DNA from: JAWKWH01 sp963669415
GTDB lineage: Bacteria; Pseudomonadota; Alphaproteobacteria; Rhizobiales; Rhizobiaceae
Direction of reading: 5' to 3'
Assembly (NCBI GenBank): GCA_963669415.2
Contig: CAXXPS010000001.1
Location: 62,001-126,000 of the forward strand
DNA length: 64,000 nt
The notes under the pieces: generated by a model
What the model was told of the DNA's origin: nothing
Seen by the model: the letters and a program-made list of their open reading frames with translations, nothing else
Database searches by the model: none
Position numbers and translations under genes: made by a program
Part shown: positions 41,163-49,854 of the stretch, in pieces
Layout of the letters: every line of letters starts with the position of its first letter
How positions within the stretch are numbered: position 1 is the first letter of the stretch

Positions 41163-41509
41163 CAGATGTCCTGTCGCGGCCGCCTTTTCATACCGCATCA
41201 TACGGATAACAACGAACCGCGATGCACGTCGCCTTTCCAAGCATTGAAGACAAAAGCTACAGTGCAGACTATCCGTTTAACTTCACAAACTCAGCGACAA
41301 TGGCCCGGGCTGCAATCACAAAACGGTTCAATTTCACACAGTGAGGAGACGAAAGCCCGTCTTCTCAGGGCAAACTATTCTGAGTGTCGGGCTACGGATC
41401 TGCGTGTGATCCTTTGAGTTTGAATGCTGCAACACTCGAATTGTGGCGTGTTTCGGCCACACACGCCGACTGATCAAGAAAGCCGGATTTCCGGGTGGTC
41501 CAAGATGTC
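41163..41509. other. intergenic region with two hairpins, no gene recognised
   Basis: A gap between the convergent C-S lyase and AraC genes. Two hairpins can be drawn: GAGGAGACG / CGTCTTCTC (41343-41366) and GGCGTGT / ACACGCC (41445-41467). Neither is followed by a T-run. The one open frame here lacks protein-like features. Confidence 0.45.
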
Positions 41510-41557
41510 TAGTGCGTATCCGGTTTAAATAGTATCGCTTGAACTGGATACTTTCTA
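41510..41557. repeat. 48-bp palindromic relic related to the MITE ends
   Basis: The left part (41512-41544) matches the terminal repeat of the element at 46069-46375 at 28 of 33 positions. The right part reads as a degenerate inverted copy (CTGGATAC, TTTCTA), so the whole is an imperfect palindrome flanked by TA. It looks like a minimal or internally deleted copy. It ends 10 bp from the AraC stop codon and may also act as a hairpin for that transcript. Confidence 0.65.
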
Positions 41558-41566
41558 ACGCGGTTG

Positions 41567-42550
41567 TTATGTAAATTTGGCAGGTGAAACGCCAAAACGC
41601 GTCTTGAACGCTTTTCCAAGTTGAGCAGGTGTAGAGAATCCGCAGGCATATGCGATTTTTGAAACGCCGCCGCGATCTGGCGCACCGGCGCCGAGCATTG
41701 TGCGGGCCATCTCTACCCGAACGAAGGTGATGTATTCTCTGACGCCGCCCAAACTCTCAAAGGCCCGGTACAATGTGGCCCGGGACGCGCCGGCATAGGC
41801 AGCGATCTCGTTTACGTTAAGCTCCGGATTTGTGATGTTGTCGTGGATGTATTCCCGTGCCCTCTCGCGAATAATGTCATAACCACTGATTGCTGAACTG
41901 TTGATATGATCCTCAACGAGCCTTGTTGTCAGGTTGACGGCGATACGGCTCAACAGCCCGCTGTTGGGATCGCCTTCGCGCAGCGATGTCTGCAAACCGG
42001 AGAACATGGACCTCAGAACCTGCGCCACCGGTTCATGTTCACGCACCACAAAAAATTCGCCTGATCGACTGGAAAGATCCTGAAGAATTCCGGCAGGAAA
42101 CATCAATCGAACAATTTCGGTTTCTGTGATGGTGCTATGCGTATCGGTCGCTGCGATGAAGTATATGTCACCCGGACCCATTTTTTCGCATAATCCCGTC
42201 CTTCTCCTTATTTCGACATGTCCCTTTTTGATCATCGAAACCTTGATCATGTCAGATCTGAAATCTGAAATCCGGGAATCGGCACCGCAAATCTTGTAAC
42301 CACTTGATTTCATTAAATGGAAGACGCAACGCTCACCGGCCCGCAGTTCACCGATGTTCACATTCTGGTTGTCCGCACCGAGCGGACTGGTGACGTATTT
42401 GTACTCCGAAGGCATCGTCCCGCCATTGACGTATTGGTCAAGCAGTCGCATCCGCGACTCGCGGGGGACCTGGCGGGTATCAATATCCAGATGCGGCAGG
42501 TCTTCGAAATTGCCACCCGGCCGCCCGGTGGCGCGGTTTTCCATTGCCAT
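41567..42550 (-). CDS. AraC-family transcriptional regulator
   Basis: A 327-residue regulator of the AraC/XylS type. The C-terminal 100 residues hold two helix-turn-helix motifs: LNVNEIAAYAGASRATLYRAF and SKIAYACGFSTPAQLGKAFKTRFG, ending in GVSPAKF. The N-terminal part is an effector/dimerisation domain of the kind seen in regulators of aromatic catabolism. It is divergent from the CoA ligase that opens the box island, 346 bp away, and is a likely activator of that gene and perhaps the TRAP genes. The inducer is unknown. Confidence 0.9.
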   Translation of the reverse strand: MAMENRATGRPGGNFEDLPHLDIDTRQVPRESRMRLLDQYVNGGTMPSEYKYVTSPLGADNQNVNIGELRAGERCVFHLMKSSGYKICGADSRISDFRSDMIKVSMIKKGHVEIRRRTGLCEKMGPGDIYFIAATDTHSTITETEIVRLMFPAGILQDLSSRSGEFFVVREHEPVAQVLRSMFSGLQTSLREGDPNSGLLSRIAVNLTTRLVEDHINSSAISGYDIIRERAREYIHDNITNPELNVNEIAAYAGASRATLYRAFESLGGVREYITFVRVEMARTMLGAGAPDRGGVSKIAYACGFSTPAQLGKAFKTRFGVSPAKFT

Positions 42551-42896
42551 TGCTGTTCCCCCCGGTCTTTCGGCACCCCAGCACAGACGCCGATCAGATT
42601 AATCTGCCGCAACGTACAATTTCCGGCGAGTCGCACTATACCATATTCGACGCATTTCGCATCAGGTTTTCCGCATCTTCTCAAACTTACTGCGCGCTTA
42701 CCCCAGCGCATGGCGTCCGCCGGCTTCGTCTTCCCTGATCAAACAAATGATCCGGCCGACCGGAAATTCGATCCGGCATGCAAATTCTGCCGCTGATATT
42801 CCTGACAATCCCAACGGCCGGCATTGTTGCCAGCTTCGCAGGATTGCGCATTATATCAGCGGATTTTCAGGCGCTCTTTGACTGAACGCTTAACCA
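42551..42896. other. divergent promoter region between araC-type gene and CoA ligase
   Basis: A gap of 346 bp expected to hold promoters in both directions and AraC sites. I found no convincing -35/-10 pair; TTGCCA (42827) with TATATC (42852) has too long a spacer. No open frame or repeat stands out. Confidence 0.4.
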
Positions 42897-44786
42897 ATGA
42901 TGGATTGTATGACCGAGGTCGATGTGAAAACCCAAACACCTTTTGATGGTTGCGGACTGTTTGCAAAGCCGCTTGCCGAAAAGAGGAAAGGTACGAATGG
43001 TGTCCAGTATCTGTCCAGTGGCTACGAGTTGCCTCAAGCGGCGCGGTGCCTGGGTGAATGGCTTGTTCACTGGGCGGGCAAGCAACCGGACAAGACATTT
43101 CTCGCCGAACGGTCCGGTGATGGCTGGCGGGAAGTCACCTATTCACAGTTCCTCGATGAGGTTGAATTGAAAGCGGGTTGGCTGCTCGAGGCCGGAGCAA
43201 GCTCGGAAAGACCAGTAGCGATTCTGTCGGACAATTCGGTTAACCACGCCATCATGGCATTTGCAGCGATGCATGTCGGAATTCCGGCGGCAACAATTTC
43301 GGTAGCCTATTCACTGATGTCGGCGGATCATGCCAAATTGAGATCGATGATCGCGTTGTTGGATCCCGCAGTCATCTACGTTGAGGACACTGTGCAATAC
43401 GGCAAAGCGCTCACCGCGATTTCCGAGACACACAGCGCCAAAATTGTAGCCACCAGGGTTGGGCAACAGGATACTTGTAATACGCTTCGATTTGACCTGG
43501 CAGGCAATGATGAGCAACGCCCGGTTGTGGCAATGCGATTTGCCGGGATCACGCCGGAAACGACGGCCCGCCTTTTGTTCACCTCCGGCTCGACCGGAAC
43601 ACCAAAAGCGGTGATCAATACACATCTGATGCTGACCAGCAACCAGGAGGCAAAGCGGGTAACCTGGCCATTTCTGGCTGATCGGCCTCCGCGAATTGTC
43701 GACTGGCTGCCCTGGAGCCACACTTTCGGCTGCAATTTCACAACCAATATGGTGCTGCGCAATGGTGGTTCGCTCTTCATCGACGATGGGAAACCGGCAC
43801 CGCCGTTGGTTCACAAGACAGTTGAAAATATAAAGGATGTCCGTCCCAACATGCTGTTCAATGTGCCGCGCGGTTACGACATGCTCGTTGGTCCGTTGGA
43901 GCAAGACGAAGTGTTCCGGAACGCCTTTTTTGGTGCTGACCTGATTTTTTATGCCGCCGCTGCCCTGCCGCAAACTGTTTGGGAGAAACTGATCGGATTG
44001 TCGCTGCAAGTCCGACCTGAGCCGGTTCCGTTGGTCTCGGCCTGGGGATCCACAGAGACCGCACCGTTAGCGACGGACTGCCATTTTCAGGCTGAGGCAT
44101 CCGGAAATATCGGCCTGCCGATTCCCGGGACAACTCTGAAACTTGTTCCCAATGGCGACAAGCTCGAGGTTCGGGTGAAGGGACCGAACGTCACGCCCGG
44201 CTATTTCCGGCTTGATGAGATCACTAAAGAGGCTTTTGACGAAGAGGGCTTCTATTCGATTGGTGACGCCGTCCGGTTTGCGGATCCGCAAGATCCGGAC
44301 AAGGGGCTCTATTTTGATGGCAGGGTGTCGGAAGATTTCAAACTGTCGAGCGGAACCTGGGTTAGTGTCGGTGCGCTGAGGATAGCCGGCATAGATGCCC
44401 TCTCACCGTTGGCGCAAGATATTGTCGTCGCAGGTCATGACCGCGACGAGGTCGGCTTTCTCATTTTTCCAAACGCCGCAGCATGCCGGGCAGTTGCCGG
44501 ATCCGGCGATGATGTGCCATTGAGCGAGGTTATCGAACATCCGGCTGTCAGACAGAAAGTTGCTGATGGACTGGCGAAAATGAAAGCCGCCGCCGGCGGG
44601 TCATCACGACATGCCGCTCGCGCCCGGTTTTTGGTGGAGCCTCCAAACCCGGATACTGGCGAGATAACCGACAAGGCCTACCTGAATCAGCGGCAGATTC
44701 TGCACAATCGGGTTGCTGACGTCGAACTTCTGTTCGGGGACAATGAGGACGACCGGATAGTTGTCGGCCAATCCGGCTCAAAATGA
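42897..44786 (+). CDS. feruloyl-CoA synthetase-like acyl-CoA ligase
   Basis: A 629-residue adenylate-forming enzyme with the P-loop LLFTSGSTGTPKAV (near residue 228), an AWGSTETAP motif, and a GLYFDGRVSEDFKLSSG hinge region. The length and this hinge pattern fit the feruloyl-CoA synthetase branch rather than benzoate-CoA ligase. It would convert an aromatic or phenylpropenoid acid to its CoA thioester with ATP. The start could also be the Met at residue 5. The gene is divergent from the AraC regulator and about 130 bp ahead of the TRAP genes, so it may widen the range of aromatic acids entering the pathway (inference). Confidence 0.8.
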   Translation: MMDCMTEVDVKTQTPFDGCGLFAKPLAEKRKGTNGVQYLSSGYELPQAARCLGEWLVHWAGKQPDKTFLAERSGDGWREVTYSQFLDEVELKAGWLLEAGASSERPVAILSDNSVNHAIMAFAAMHVGIPAATISVAYSLMSADHAKLRSMIALLDPAVIYVEDTVQYGKALTAISETHSAKIVATRVGQQDTCNTLRFDLAGNDEQRPVVAMRFAGITPETTARLLFTSGSTGTPKAVINTHLMLTSNQEAKRVTWPFLADRPPRIVDWLPWSHTFGCNFTTNMVLRNGGSLFIDDGKPAPPLVHKTVENIKDVRPNMLFNVPRGYDMLVGPLEQDEVFRNAFFGADLIFYAAAALPQTVWEKLIGLSLQVRPEPVPLVSAWGSTETAPLATDCHFQAEASGNIGLPIPGTTLKLVPNGDKLEVRVKGPNVTPGYFRLDEITKEAFDEEGFYSIGDAVRFADPQDPDKGLYFDGRVSEDFKLSSGTWVSVGALRIAGIDALSPLAQDIVVAGHDRDEVGFLIFPNAAACRAVAGSGDDVPLSEVIEHPAVRQKVADGLAKMKAAAGGSSRHAARARFLVEPPNPDTGEITDKAYLNQRQILHNRVADVELLFGDNEDDRIVVGQSGSK

Positions 44787-44861
44787 CAAAGCAGCGGCCG
44801 GAAAATGGAAATTTGCATTGCCGACTGGTGGGATTTGGCGGAATATGATTTCCATCTCAGA

Positions 44862-44901
44862 GCATTTATGTATGATAATGCATTAAATGCGATATAATGC
44901 A
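44862..44901 (+). promoter_or_regulatory. inverted repeat and TGCA repeats upstream of the TRAP genes
   Basis: GCATTTA (44862-44868) and TAAATGC (44884-44890) form an inverted repeat, and TGCA occurs at 44879 and 44898, just upstream of the dctP-type ribosome binding site. TATAAT at 44893 is too near the start to be an obvious -10. This looks like a regulator site; TGCA cores have been described for BzdR/BoxR-type repressors, as I recall, so BoxR is a candidate. Confidence 0.4.
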
Positions 44902-44916
44902 CAAAGGAGAGATTTA

Positions 44917-45951
44917 ATGAATCGTTTGATCGGTATTCTGGCGGGCATTTGCACCGCCCTGACACTGGTGATTTCTGTGTCAGTGGCGTTTGCACAGGAA
45001 GTGACGCTGAAGATGCATCACTTCCTTCCGCCGCAGGCCAACGTTCCAAAACTGGTTCTTGATGTCTGGGCCGACAAGGTCGAAGCGGCGTCGGACGGAC
45101 GTATCAAGATTGAGCGTTATCCGTCCATGCAGCTGGGCGGACGCCCGCCGGAGTTGATGGACCAGGCGATTGACGGAGTGGCCGACGTCATCTGGACGGT
45201 GGTCGGTTACACCCCGGGAAGGTTTCCGCGAACTGAAGTCTTCGAACTTCCGTTCATGATGACCAATGCGGGCGCCGTTTCGCGCGCTTACTGGGAATTG
45301 TTCGAGCAGGAGATGCAGGATACCGAGTTCAAGGACGTCAAAATTCTAGCAACGTGGGTGCACGGACCTGGGCTTATCCACTCTGCCGAACCGGTAGCGA
45401 CAATGGAAGACTTTGCCGGCGTGAAGATCCGTGGCGGATCACGCATGGTCAACAAATTGCTTGAGCGGCTCGGCGCGACGCCGGTCGGCATGCCGGTACC
45501 GGCAGTTGCTGAAGCACTGTCAAAAGGCGTGATCACCGCGACAACCATTCCGTGGGAAGTGACCACTGCGCTGAAAGTTCCGGAATTGGTCAAAAACCAT
45601 ACGGAATTCTCCAACAAGGCGCTTTATACATTGACCTTTGTGCTTGCCATGAACAAGGCGAAGTATGACAGCTTGCCGGATGACCTGAAGAAAGTCGTCG
45701 ATGATAACTCCGGCGTAGAGTTGTCGGTGTTTGCCGGTACAACACAGGCTGCCGCTGACGGCCCTGCCCGCGAGAAGGCGGTTGCGGCAGGCAACAATAT
45801 CATCACGCTCAGTGACGAAGAGGTCGCGAAATGGCGTGACGCCGCGCAGCCGGTATATGATGAGTGGCTCGCAGATATGAAGTCCAAGGGTATCGACGGT
45901 GACAAGCTGCTCTCCGAAGCCCAGGCGCTCATCGCGAAGTACACCGAATAA
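44917..45951 (+). CDS. TRAP transporter substrate-binding protein (DctP family)
   Basis: A 344-residue periplasmic binding protein of tripartite (TRAP) transporters, with a signal peptide ending near AFAQE. The family signature with the carboxylate-binding Arg is visible in FAGVKIRGGSRMVNKLLERLGATPVG... near residue 155-180. I chose ATG 44917, preceded by AAGGAGA 6 bp upstream; the longer frame is not supported. The partner membrane genes follow after a hairpin and a 307-bp inserted element. Its place between two aromatic-acid CoA ligases suggests an aromatic acid as ligand (inference). Confidence 0.93.
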   Translation: MNRLIGILAGICTALTLVISVSVAFAQEVTLKMHHFLPPQANVPKLVLDVWADKVEAASDGRIKIERYPSMQLGGRPPELMDQAIDGVADVIWTVVGYTPGRFPRTEVFELPFMMTNAGAVSRAYWELFEQEMQDTEFKDVKILATWVHGPGLIHSAEPVATMEDFAGVKIRGGSRMVNKLLERLGATPVGMPVPAVAEALSKGVITATTIPWEVTTALKVPELVKNHTEFSNKALYTLTFVLAMNKAKYDSLPDDLKKVVDDNSGVELSVFAGTTQAAADGPAREKAVAAGNNIITLSDEEVAKWRDAAQPVYDEWLADMKSKGIDGDKLLSEAQALIAKYTE

Positions 45952-45980
45952 AGCGATCTTCGGCCAAAGAAACAGAACCG

Positions 45981-46006
45981 GTAAAGGCGGGAATTCCCGC
46001 CTTTAC
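45981..46006 (+). terminator. hairpin after the TRAP binding-protein gene
   Basis: A perfect 26-bp inverted repeat (GTAAAGGCGGGAA / TTCCCGCCTTTAC) followed by ATTATTTC, 29 bp after the dctP-type stop. It probably causes partial termination and protects the upstream mRNA, raising the binding protein over the membrane subunits. Confidence 0.8.
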
Positions 46007-46066
46007 ATTATTTCGGGCTTGGGCTGAACTCGCCTACGGCATAAGTGAGACAGCCGGTAGCTCGAA

Positions 46067-46377
46067 TAGAGCGTATCCGGCTTAAATGGGAGCGGTTTGA
46101 TGGCCGGGATTTTTCGGATCAACCAGGAGAATACCGCAGCGCGATTGCCACATCGTGCGAGGATTTCGACGCAGTTGACACGGAAAATACCGCCAAGCTT
46201 GATAAACACCAAGCCGTTGAAGTTCATAAACAATCCGCAATCGTTTCAACTTGGTACTTTGCGCTCTGGACTGCGATGCAAAAGCCTAACGGTGCCCGCA
46301 CCGCGTCGGCTTTCACGCCTTGCCAGATCACAAATTACCTGCGTTCAAACGGTTCCATTTAAACCGGATACGCTCTA
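46067..46377. mobile_element. MITE-like element with terminal inverted repeats, inserted in the TRAP operon
   Basis: A 307-bp element (46069-46375) bounded by inverted repeats starting GAGCGTATCCGG; the first 21 bases of the two ends match at 20 positions, and similarity extends to about 33. TA flanks each end, as in IS630/Tc1-mariner insertions that duplicate a TA target. It encodes no transposase. It separates the binding-protein gene from the small membrane subunit, ending about 20 bp before the GTG of the latter. A perfect TTGACA lies at 46175-46180 inside it, without a good -10. Confidence 0.8.
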
Positions 46378-46396
46378 GGCGATTCAGGGGGAAGTT

Positions 46397-46975
46397 GTGC
46401 ATCGTTTGGTAGTGGGATTGGCACGCACGATGGCCGTTATCGGCAGCGTCGTTCTCATTGCACTGATCATCATGACTTGCGTCAGCGTTGTCGGCCGAAT
46501 CCTGAACACTTTGGGGCACTCGGACTTTCTGACAAACAACTTGTCCTTTCTGGCTTCCATTGCACAGAAGTCGGGGCCGATCATCGGCGATTTTGAAATG
46601 GTTGAGGCGGGTGTCGCCTTTGCAATCATGGCATTTCTGCCGTGGTGTCAACTCAACCGCGGCCACGCGAAGGTCGACATTCTCGCGCAAAAATTACCGA
46701 TGAAGCTCGAGCGTTTTCTCATGCTCTGCTGGGAGTTGGTTTTTGCAGTCGTCATAGTAGTGCTTGCGTGGCGGCTGATCATCGGAACAAGCGACAAGAT
46801 CCGGTACGGTGAAACGACCTTCCTTCTGCAGTTCCCGATCTGGTGGGGATATGCTGCGTGTGCCGCCGCCGCCATTGTTGCAGCGATTGTGGCAGCTTAT
46901 TCCGTTTGGGTACACGCCGTCGATCTGTTCAAGGGCACACCTGAAGAGTTGGTCGAGGGGGGTTCGGGGCATTGA
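46397..46975 (+). CDS. TRAP transporter small membrane subunit (DctQ family)
   Basis: A 192-residue protein with four hydrophobic segments, as in DctQ. The central FLPWCQLNRGHAKVDI (about residues 76-91) is the family motif. The start is GTG with GGGGGAAG just upstream. It partners with the large subunit, whose TTG start overlaps its stop. The ribosome binding site lies right after the MITE end, so the insertion changed the leader of this gene but left the coding part whole. Confidence 0.9.
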   Translation: MHRLVVGLARTMAVIGSVVLIALIIMTCVSVVGRILNTLGHSDFLTNNLSFLASIAQKSGPIIGDFEMVEAGVAFAIMAFLPWCQLNRGHAKVDILAQKLPMKLERFLMLCWELVFAVVIVVLAWRLIIGTSDKIRYGETTFLLQFPIWWGYAACAAAAIVAAIVAAYSVWVHAVDLFKGTPEELVEGGSGH

Positions 46976-48294
46976 CCAATTTTGAAATCGGTCTTCTGTC
47001 GTTGCCGATACTACTCACACTGATATTTCTCCGCATGCCGATTGCGCTCGCCATGCTGGTCTGTGGTTTGGGCGGAACCATGCTGGTGACAGAGGGCCCG
47101 ATCGTGGTGCTGGCCCGGCTGAAAACAGAGACCTATACGACCTTTTCAAACTATTCCCTGTCCATTGTGCCGCTGTTTTTACTGATGGGGCAGTTTGCGA
47201 CAATCGGTGGCATTTCGACATCATTGTTCAAGGCGGCGGAAACCTGGTTGGGGCATCGAAAAGGCGGTGTGGCGATGGCAGCCATTGGCGCTTGCGCCGG
47301 TTTTGGATCAATTTGCGGTTCATCGCTGGCAACCGCAGCGACGATGAGCCAGGTGGCGTTGCCCGAGTTACGCCGCTACGGCTATTCGGGAGGATTGTCG
47401 ACAGCAACTCTCGCAGCGGGTGGTACGCTGGGGATCCTGATCCCGCCGTCGATCATACTGGTTATATATGCGATTCTGACTGAACAGAACATCGCGAAAT
47501 TGTTTGTCGCAGCTTTCATTCCAGGGTTCCTCGCTGCACTCGGATATATCATCACCATCTCGATCTATATGCGGCTAAGCCCCGGCAATGCGCAGGTGCG
47601 TGAACGCGTCCCCTATTCGGAACGGTTCGCGGCCATGCTGGGCATATGGCCTGTTTTGCTGATCTTCTTTCTCGTAGTCGGGGGGATCTATCTGGGGTGG
47701 TTCACGCCAACCGAAGCCGCCGCGATCGGCGCGGCGGGAACCGGTATCATCGCCTGGCTTTCGGGACAGCTGAACAGAAACAGTTTTCGGGACGCTGTTT
47801 TGTCGACGGCGTCCAACACCGCGATGATCTTCATGATTGTTCTTGGTGCCGGATTCTATAATTCATTTCTTGCACTCACACATGTGCCGCAGGAGGTATC
47901 CACCTGGGTGGTTTCGCAGGGGTTCAGCCCCTGGCTGATCCTGTGCATCATTCTCGGCCTATATCTCGTCTTCGGCTGCATCATGGACAGTTTGTCGATG
48001 ATCTTTCTCACCATCCCGATCTTCTTTCCGATCATATCCGAACTGGATTTTGGCCTTACGCCGGAGGAGACGGCGATCTGGTTCGGTATTCTTGTTCTGA
48101 TTGTTGTCGAAGTGGGGTTGATCACTCCGCCGGTGGGGATGAACCTGTTCATCATCAATGCGATCGATCGGTCCACGAGAATTATCGAAACCTATAAATC
48201 TGTGCTGCCGTTCGTGGCATCGGATATCATCCGAACCGCAATATTGGTGGCTTTCCCAAGCATAACATTGCTTCTGCTCAGATTGCTCTATTGA
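46972..48294 (+). CDS. TRAP transporter large membrane subunit (DctM family)
   Basis: A 440-residue protein with about 12 hydrophobic segments that catalyses sodium- or proton-driven uptake of the solute delivered by the binding protein. Family patterns include FGSICGSSLATAATMSQVALPEL and GTLGILIPPSIILVIYAI, plus GLITPPVGMNLFIINAI near the C-terminus. The start is TTG, overlapping the DctQ stop. Benzoate-CoA ligase begins 8 bp after its stop, which links this transporter to benzoate use. Confidence 0.94.
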   Translation: MTNFEIGLLSLPILLTLIFLRMPIALAMLVCGLGGTMLVTEGPIVVLARLKTETYTTFSNYSLSIVPLFLLMGQFATIGGISTSLFKAAETWLGHRKGGVAMAAIGACAGFGSICGSSLATAATMSQVALPELRRYGYSGGLSTATLAAGGTLGILIPPSIILVIYAILTEQNIAKLFVAAFIPGFLAALGYIITISIYMRLSPGNAQVRERVPYSERFAAMLGIWPVLLIFFLVVGGIYLGWFTPTEAAAIGAAGTGIIAWLSGQLNRNSFRDAVLSTASNTAMIFMIVLGAGFYNSFLALTHVPQEVSTWVVSQGFSPWLILCIILGLYLVFGCIMDSLSMIFLTIPIFFPIISELDFGLTPEETAIWFGILVLIVVEVGLITPPVGMNLFIINAIDRSTRIIETYKSVLPFVASDIIRTAILVAFPSITLLLLRLLY

Positions 48295-48302
48295 GGTGGA
48301 AC

Positions 48303-49841
48303 ATGTCCGATAACCAGAACGCCGCAATTTACTTCGTTGATCGCCACTCGTCTGGGTCGACTGCCGACAAGGTTGTCTTTCGCGAAGCCGATGGTCTTCA
48401 GCGAAGGATGACCTACGGCGAACTTGCGAGCGAATCAGACAAACTCATCGCGCTTTTCGCAAAGCACGGTATCAGACGCGATGAGCGCGCGGTTCTGCTG
48501 ATGCTCGACCAGATTGAGACGCCAGTGATTTTCTGGGGATGTCTCAAGGCAGGGGTAATCGCCGTCCCGCTCAACACGCTACTGACCGCCGATACGTATG
48601 GTGCGATCCTGAGTGACAGCAGAGCGACGGCATTGTTTGTTTCAGAAGCGCTCTATCCGATAGTGGAGCCGCTGTTAGCCAGCAATCCGCACCTGTGGAC
48701 CGTTTTCATTGTCGGCAACAAAGCTCCGGAAAACACCTTGAATTTTGGAGCGGAGCTTGCGGCATGCGAACCCGGCTCTGCAATCGAAGTCCAATCGGAC
48801 GAGAGTGCGTTCTGGCTCTATTCATCCGGGTCGACAGGCGAGCCGAAGGGTGTCCGCCATGTACATGGAAGTTTGAAATTCACCGCAGACACCTACGGTG
48901 CTGAGGTCCTGGGCATCGAACAGGATGACATCGTCTACTCGGCGGCGAAAATCTTCTTTGCATACGGTCTCGGCAACGCAATGACGTTTCCAATGTCGGT
49001 GGGCGCGACGACGATATTACTTTCCGGTCGGCCGACACCGGATGGTGTGATTGATATTATCAATGACCATAAGCCGACAATGTTTTGCGGCGTACCGACG
49101 CTTTATGCGGCGATGGTTGCGCATGTCGAAAGCGGCAAAGACAGCATCAACGCAAAGCTTCGCCGTTGCATTTCCGCCGGTGAAGCACTGCCCGAGAATG
49201 TCGGAAACAACTGGGAGAAACTCAGTGGCTGTGAAATCCTTGATGGGGTTGGATCGACCGAGATGCTGCACATTTTTCTATCAAACCGGCCGGACGATGT
49301 TGTGTATGGAACCTCCGGCGTTGCAGTGCCCGGCTATGATCTGCGGCTTGTGGATGAAACCGGCTTGGAAGTGGCCGATGGAGAGATTGGAGAGTTGCTG
49401 GTCAATGGCAATTCATCAGCTTCCGATTACTGGAACAAGCGAGAGAAAAGCCGAACCACCTTTGAAGGGGCCTGGACGCGAACCGGTGACAAATATGAGC
49501 GGCGTGCGGATGGCCGCCTGATCTATTGCGGGCGAACCGATGACATGTTCAAGGTTTCGGGCATATGGGTGTCGCCATTCGAAGTCGAACAGGCACTCGG
49601 TTCCCATCCGGCCGTGCTCGAAGCGGCGGTGATCCCGGCACTCGATGACGACAGGCTCGAAAAGCCCAAGGCGTTCGTCGTTCTGAAGGAAGGTGTCGAT
49701 AGCGATGGCCTGTTCGAGCGCCTGAAGGATCACACGCAGGAACGGATCGGGAAATGGAAATATCCGCGCTGGATTGAGTTCGTTCCGGACCTGCCAAAAA
49801 CCGCGACAGGTAAAATCCAGCGTTTCAAGCTGCGGGACTGA
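48303..49841 (+). CDS. benzoate-CoA ligase
   Basis: A 512-residue adenylate-forming ligase of the benzoate-CoA ligase family. The P-loop is YSSGSTGEPKGVRH, the adenylate-binding motif is DGVGSTEMLHIFLSN, and the C-terminal catalytic lysine motif is PKTATGKIQRFKL. FFAYGLGNAMTFPM is typical of BadA/BclA-type enzymes. It forms benzoyl-CoA from benzoate, ATP and CoA, the first step of the box pathway. I chose ATG 48303, preceded by GAGGTGG; a TTG 12 bp earlier is possible. Placement between the TRAP transporter and boxCBA supports the call. Confidence 0.92.
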   Translation: MSDNQNAAIYFVDRHSSGSTADKVVFREADGLQRRMTYGELASESDKLIALFAKHGIRRDERAVLLMLDQIETPVIFWGCLKAGVIAVPLNTLLTADTYGAILSDSRATALFVSEALYPIVEPLLASNPHLWTVFIVGNKAPENTLNFGAELAACEPGSAIEVQSDESAFWLYSSGSTGEPKGVRHVHGSLKFTADTYGAEVLGIEQDDIVYSAAKIFFAYGLGNAMTFPMSVGATTILLSGRPTPDGVIDIINDHKPTMFCGVPTLYAAMVAHVESGKDSINAKLRRCISAGEALPENVGNNWEKLSGCEILDGVGSTEMLHIFLSNRPDDVVYGTSGVAVPGYDLRLVDETGLEVADGEIGELLVNGNSSASDYWNKREKSRTTFEGAWTRTGDKYERRADGRLIYCGRTDDMFKVSGIWVSPFEVEQALGSHPAVLEAAVIPALDDDRLEKPKAFVVLKEGVDSDGLFERLKDHTQERIGKWKYPRWIEFVPDLPKTATGKIQRFKLRD

Positions 49842-49854
49842 AGGAATCACGGTT

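Noticed and set aside
46175..46204. Outward promoter inside the MITE (perfect TTGACA)
   Set aside because: The best -10 at 17-19 bp is poor (TTGATA), so it is mentioned only as a possibility.
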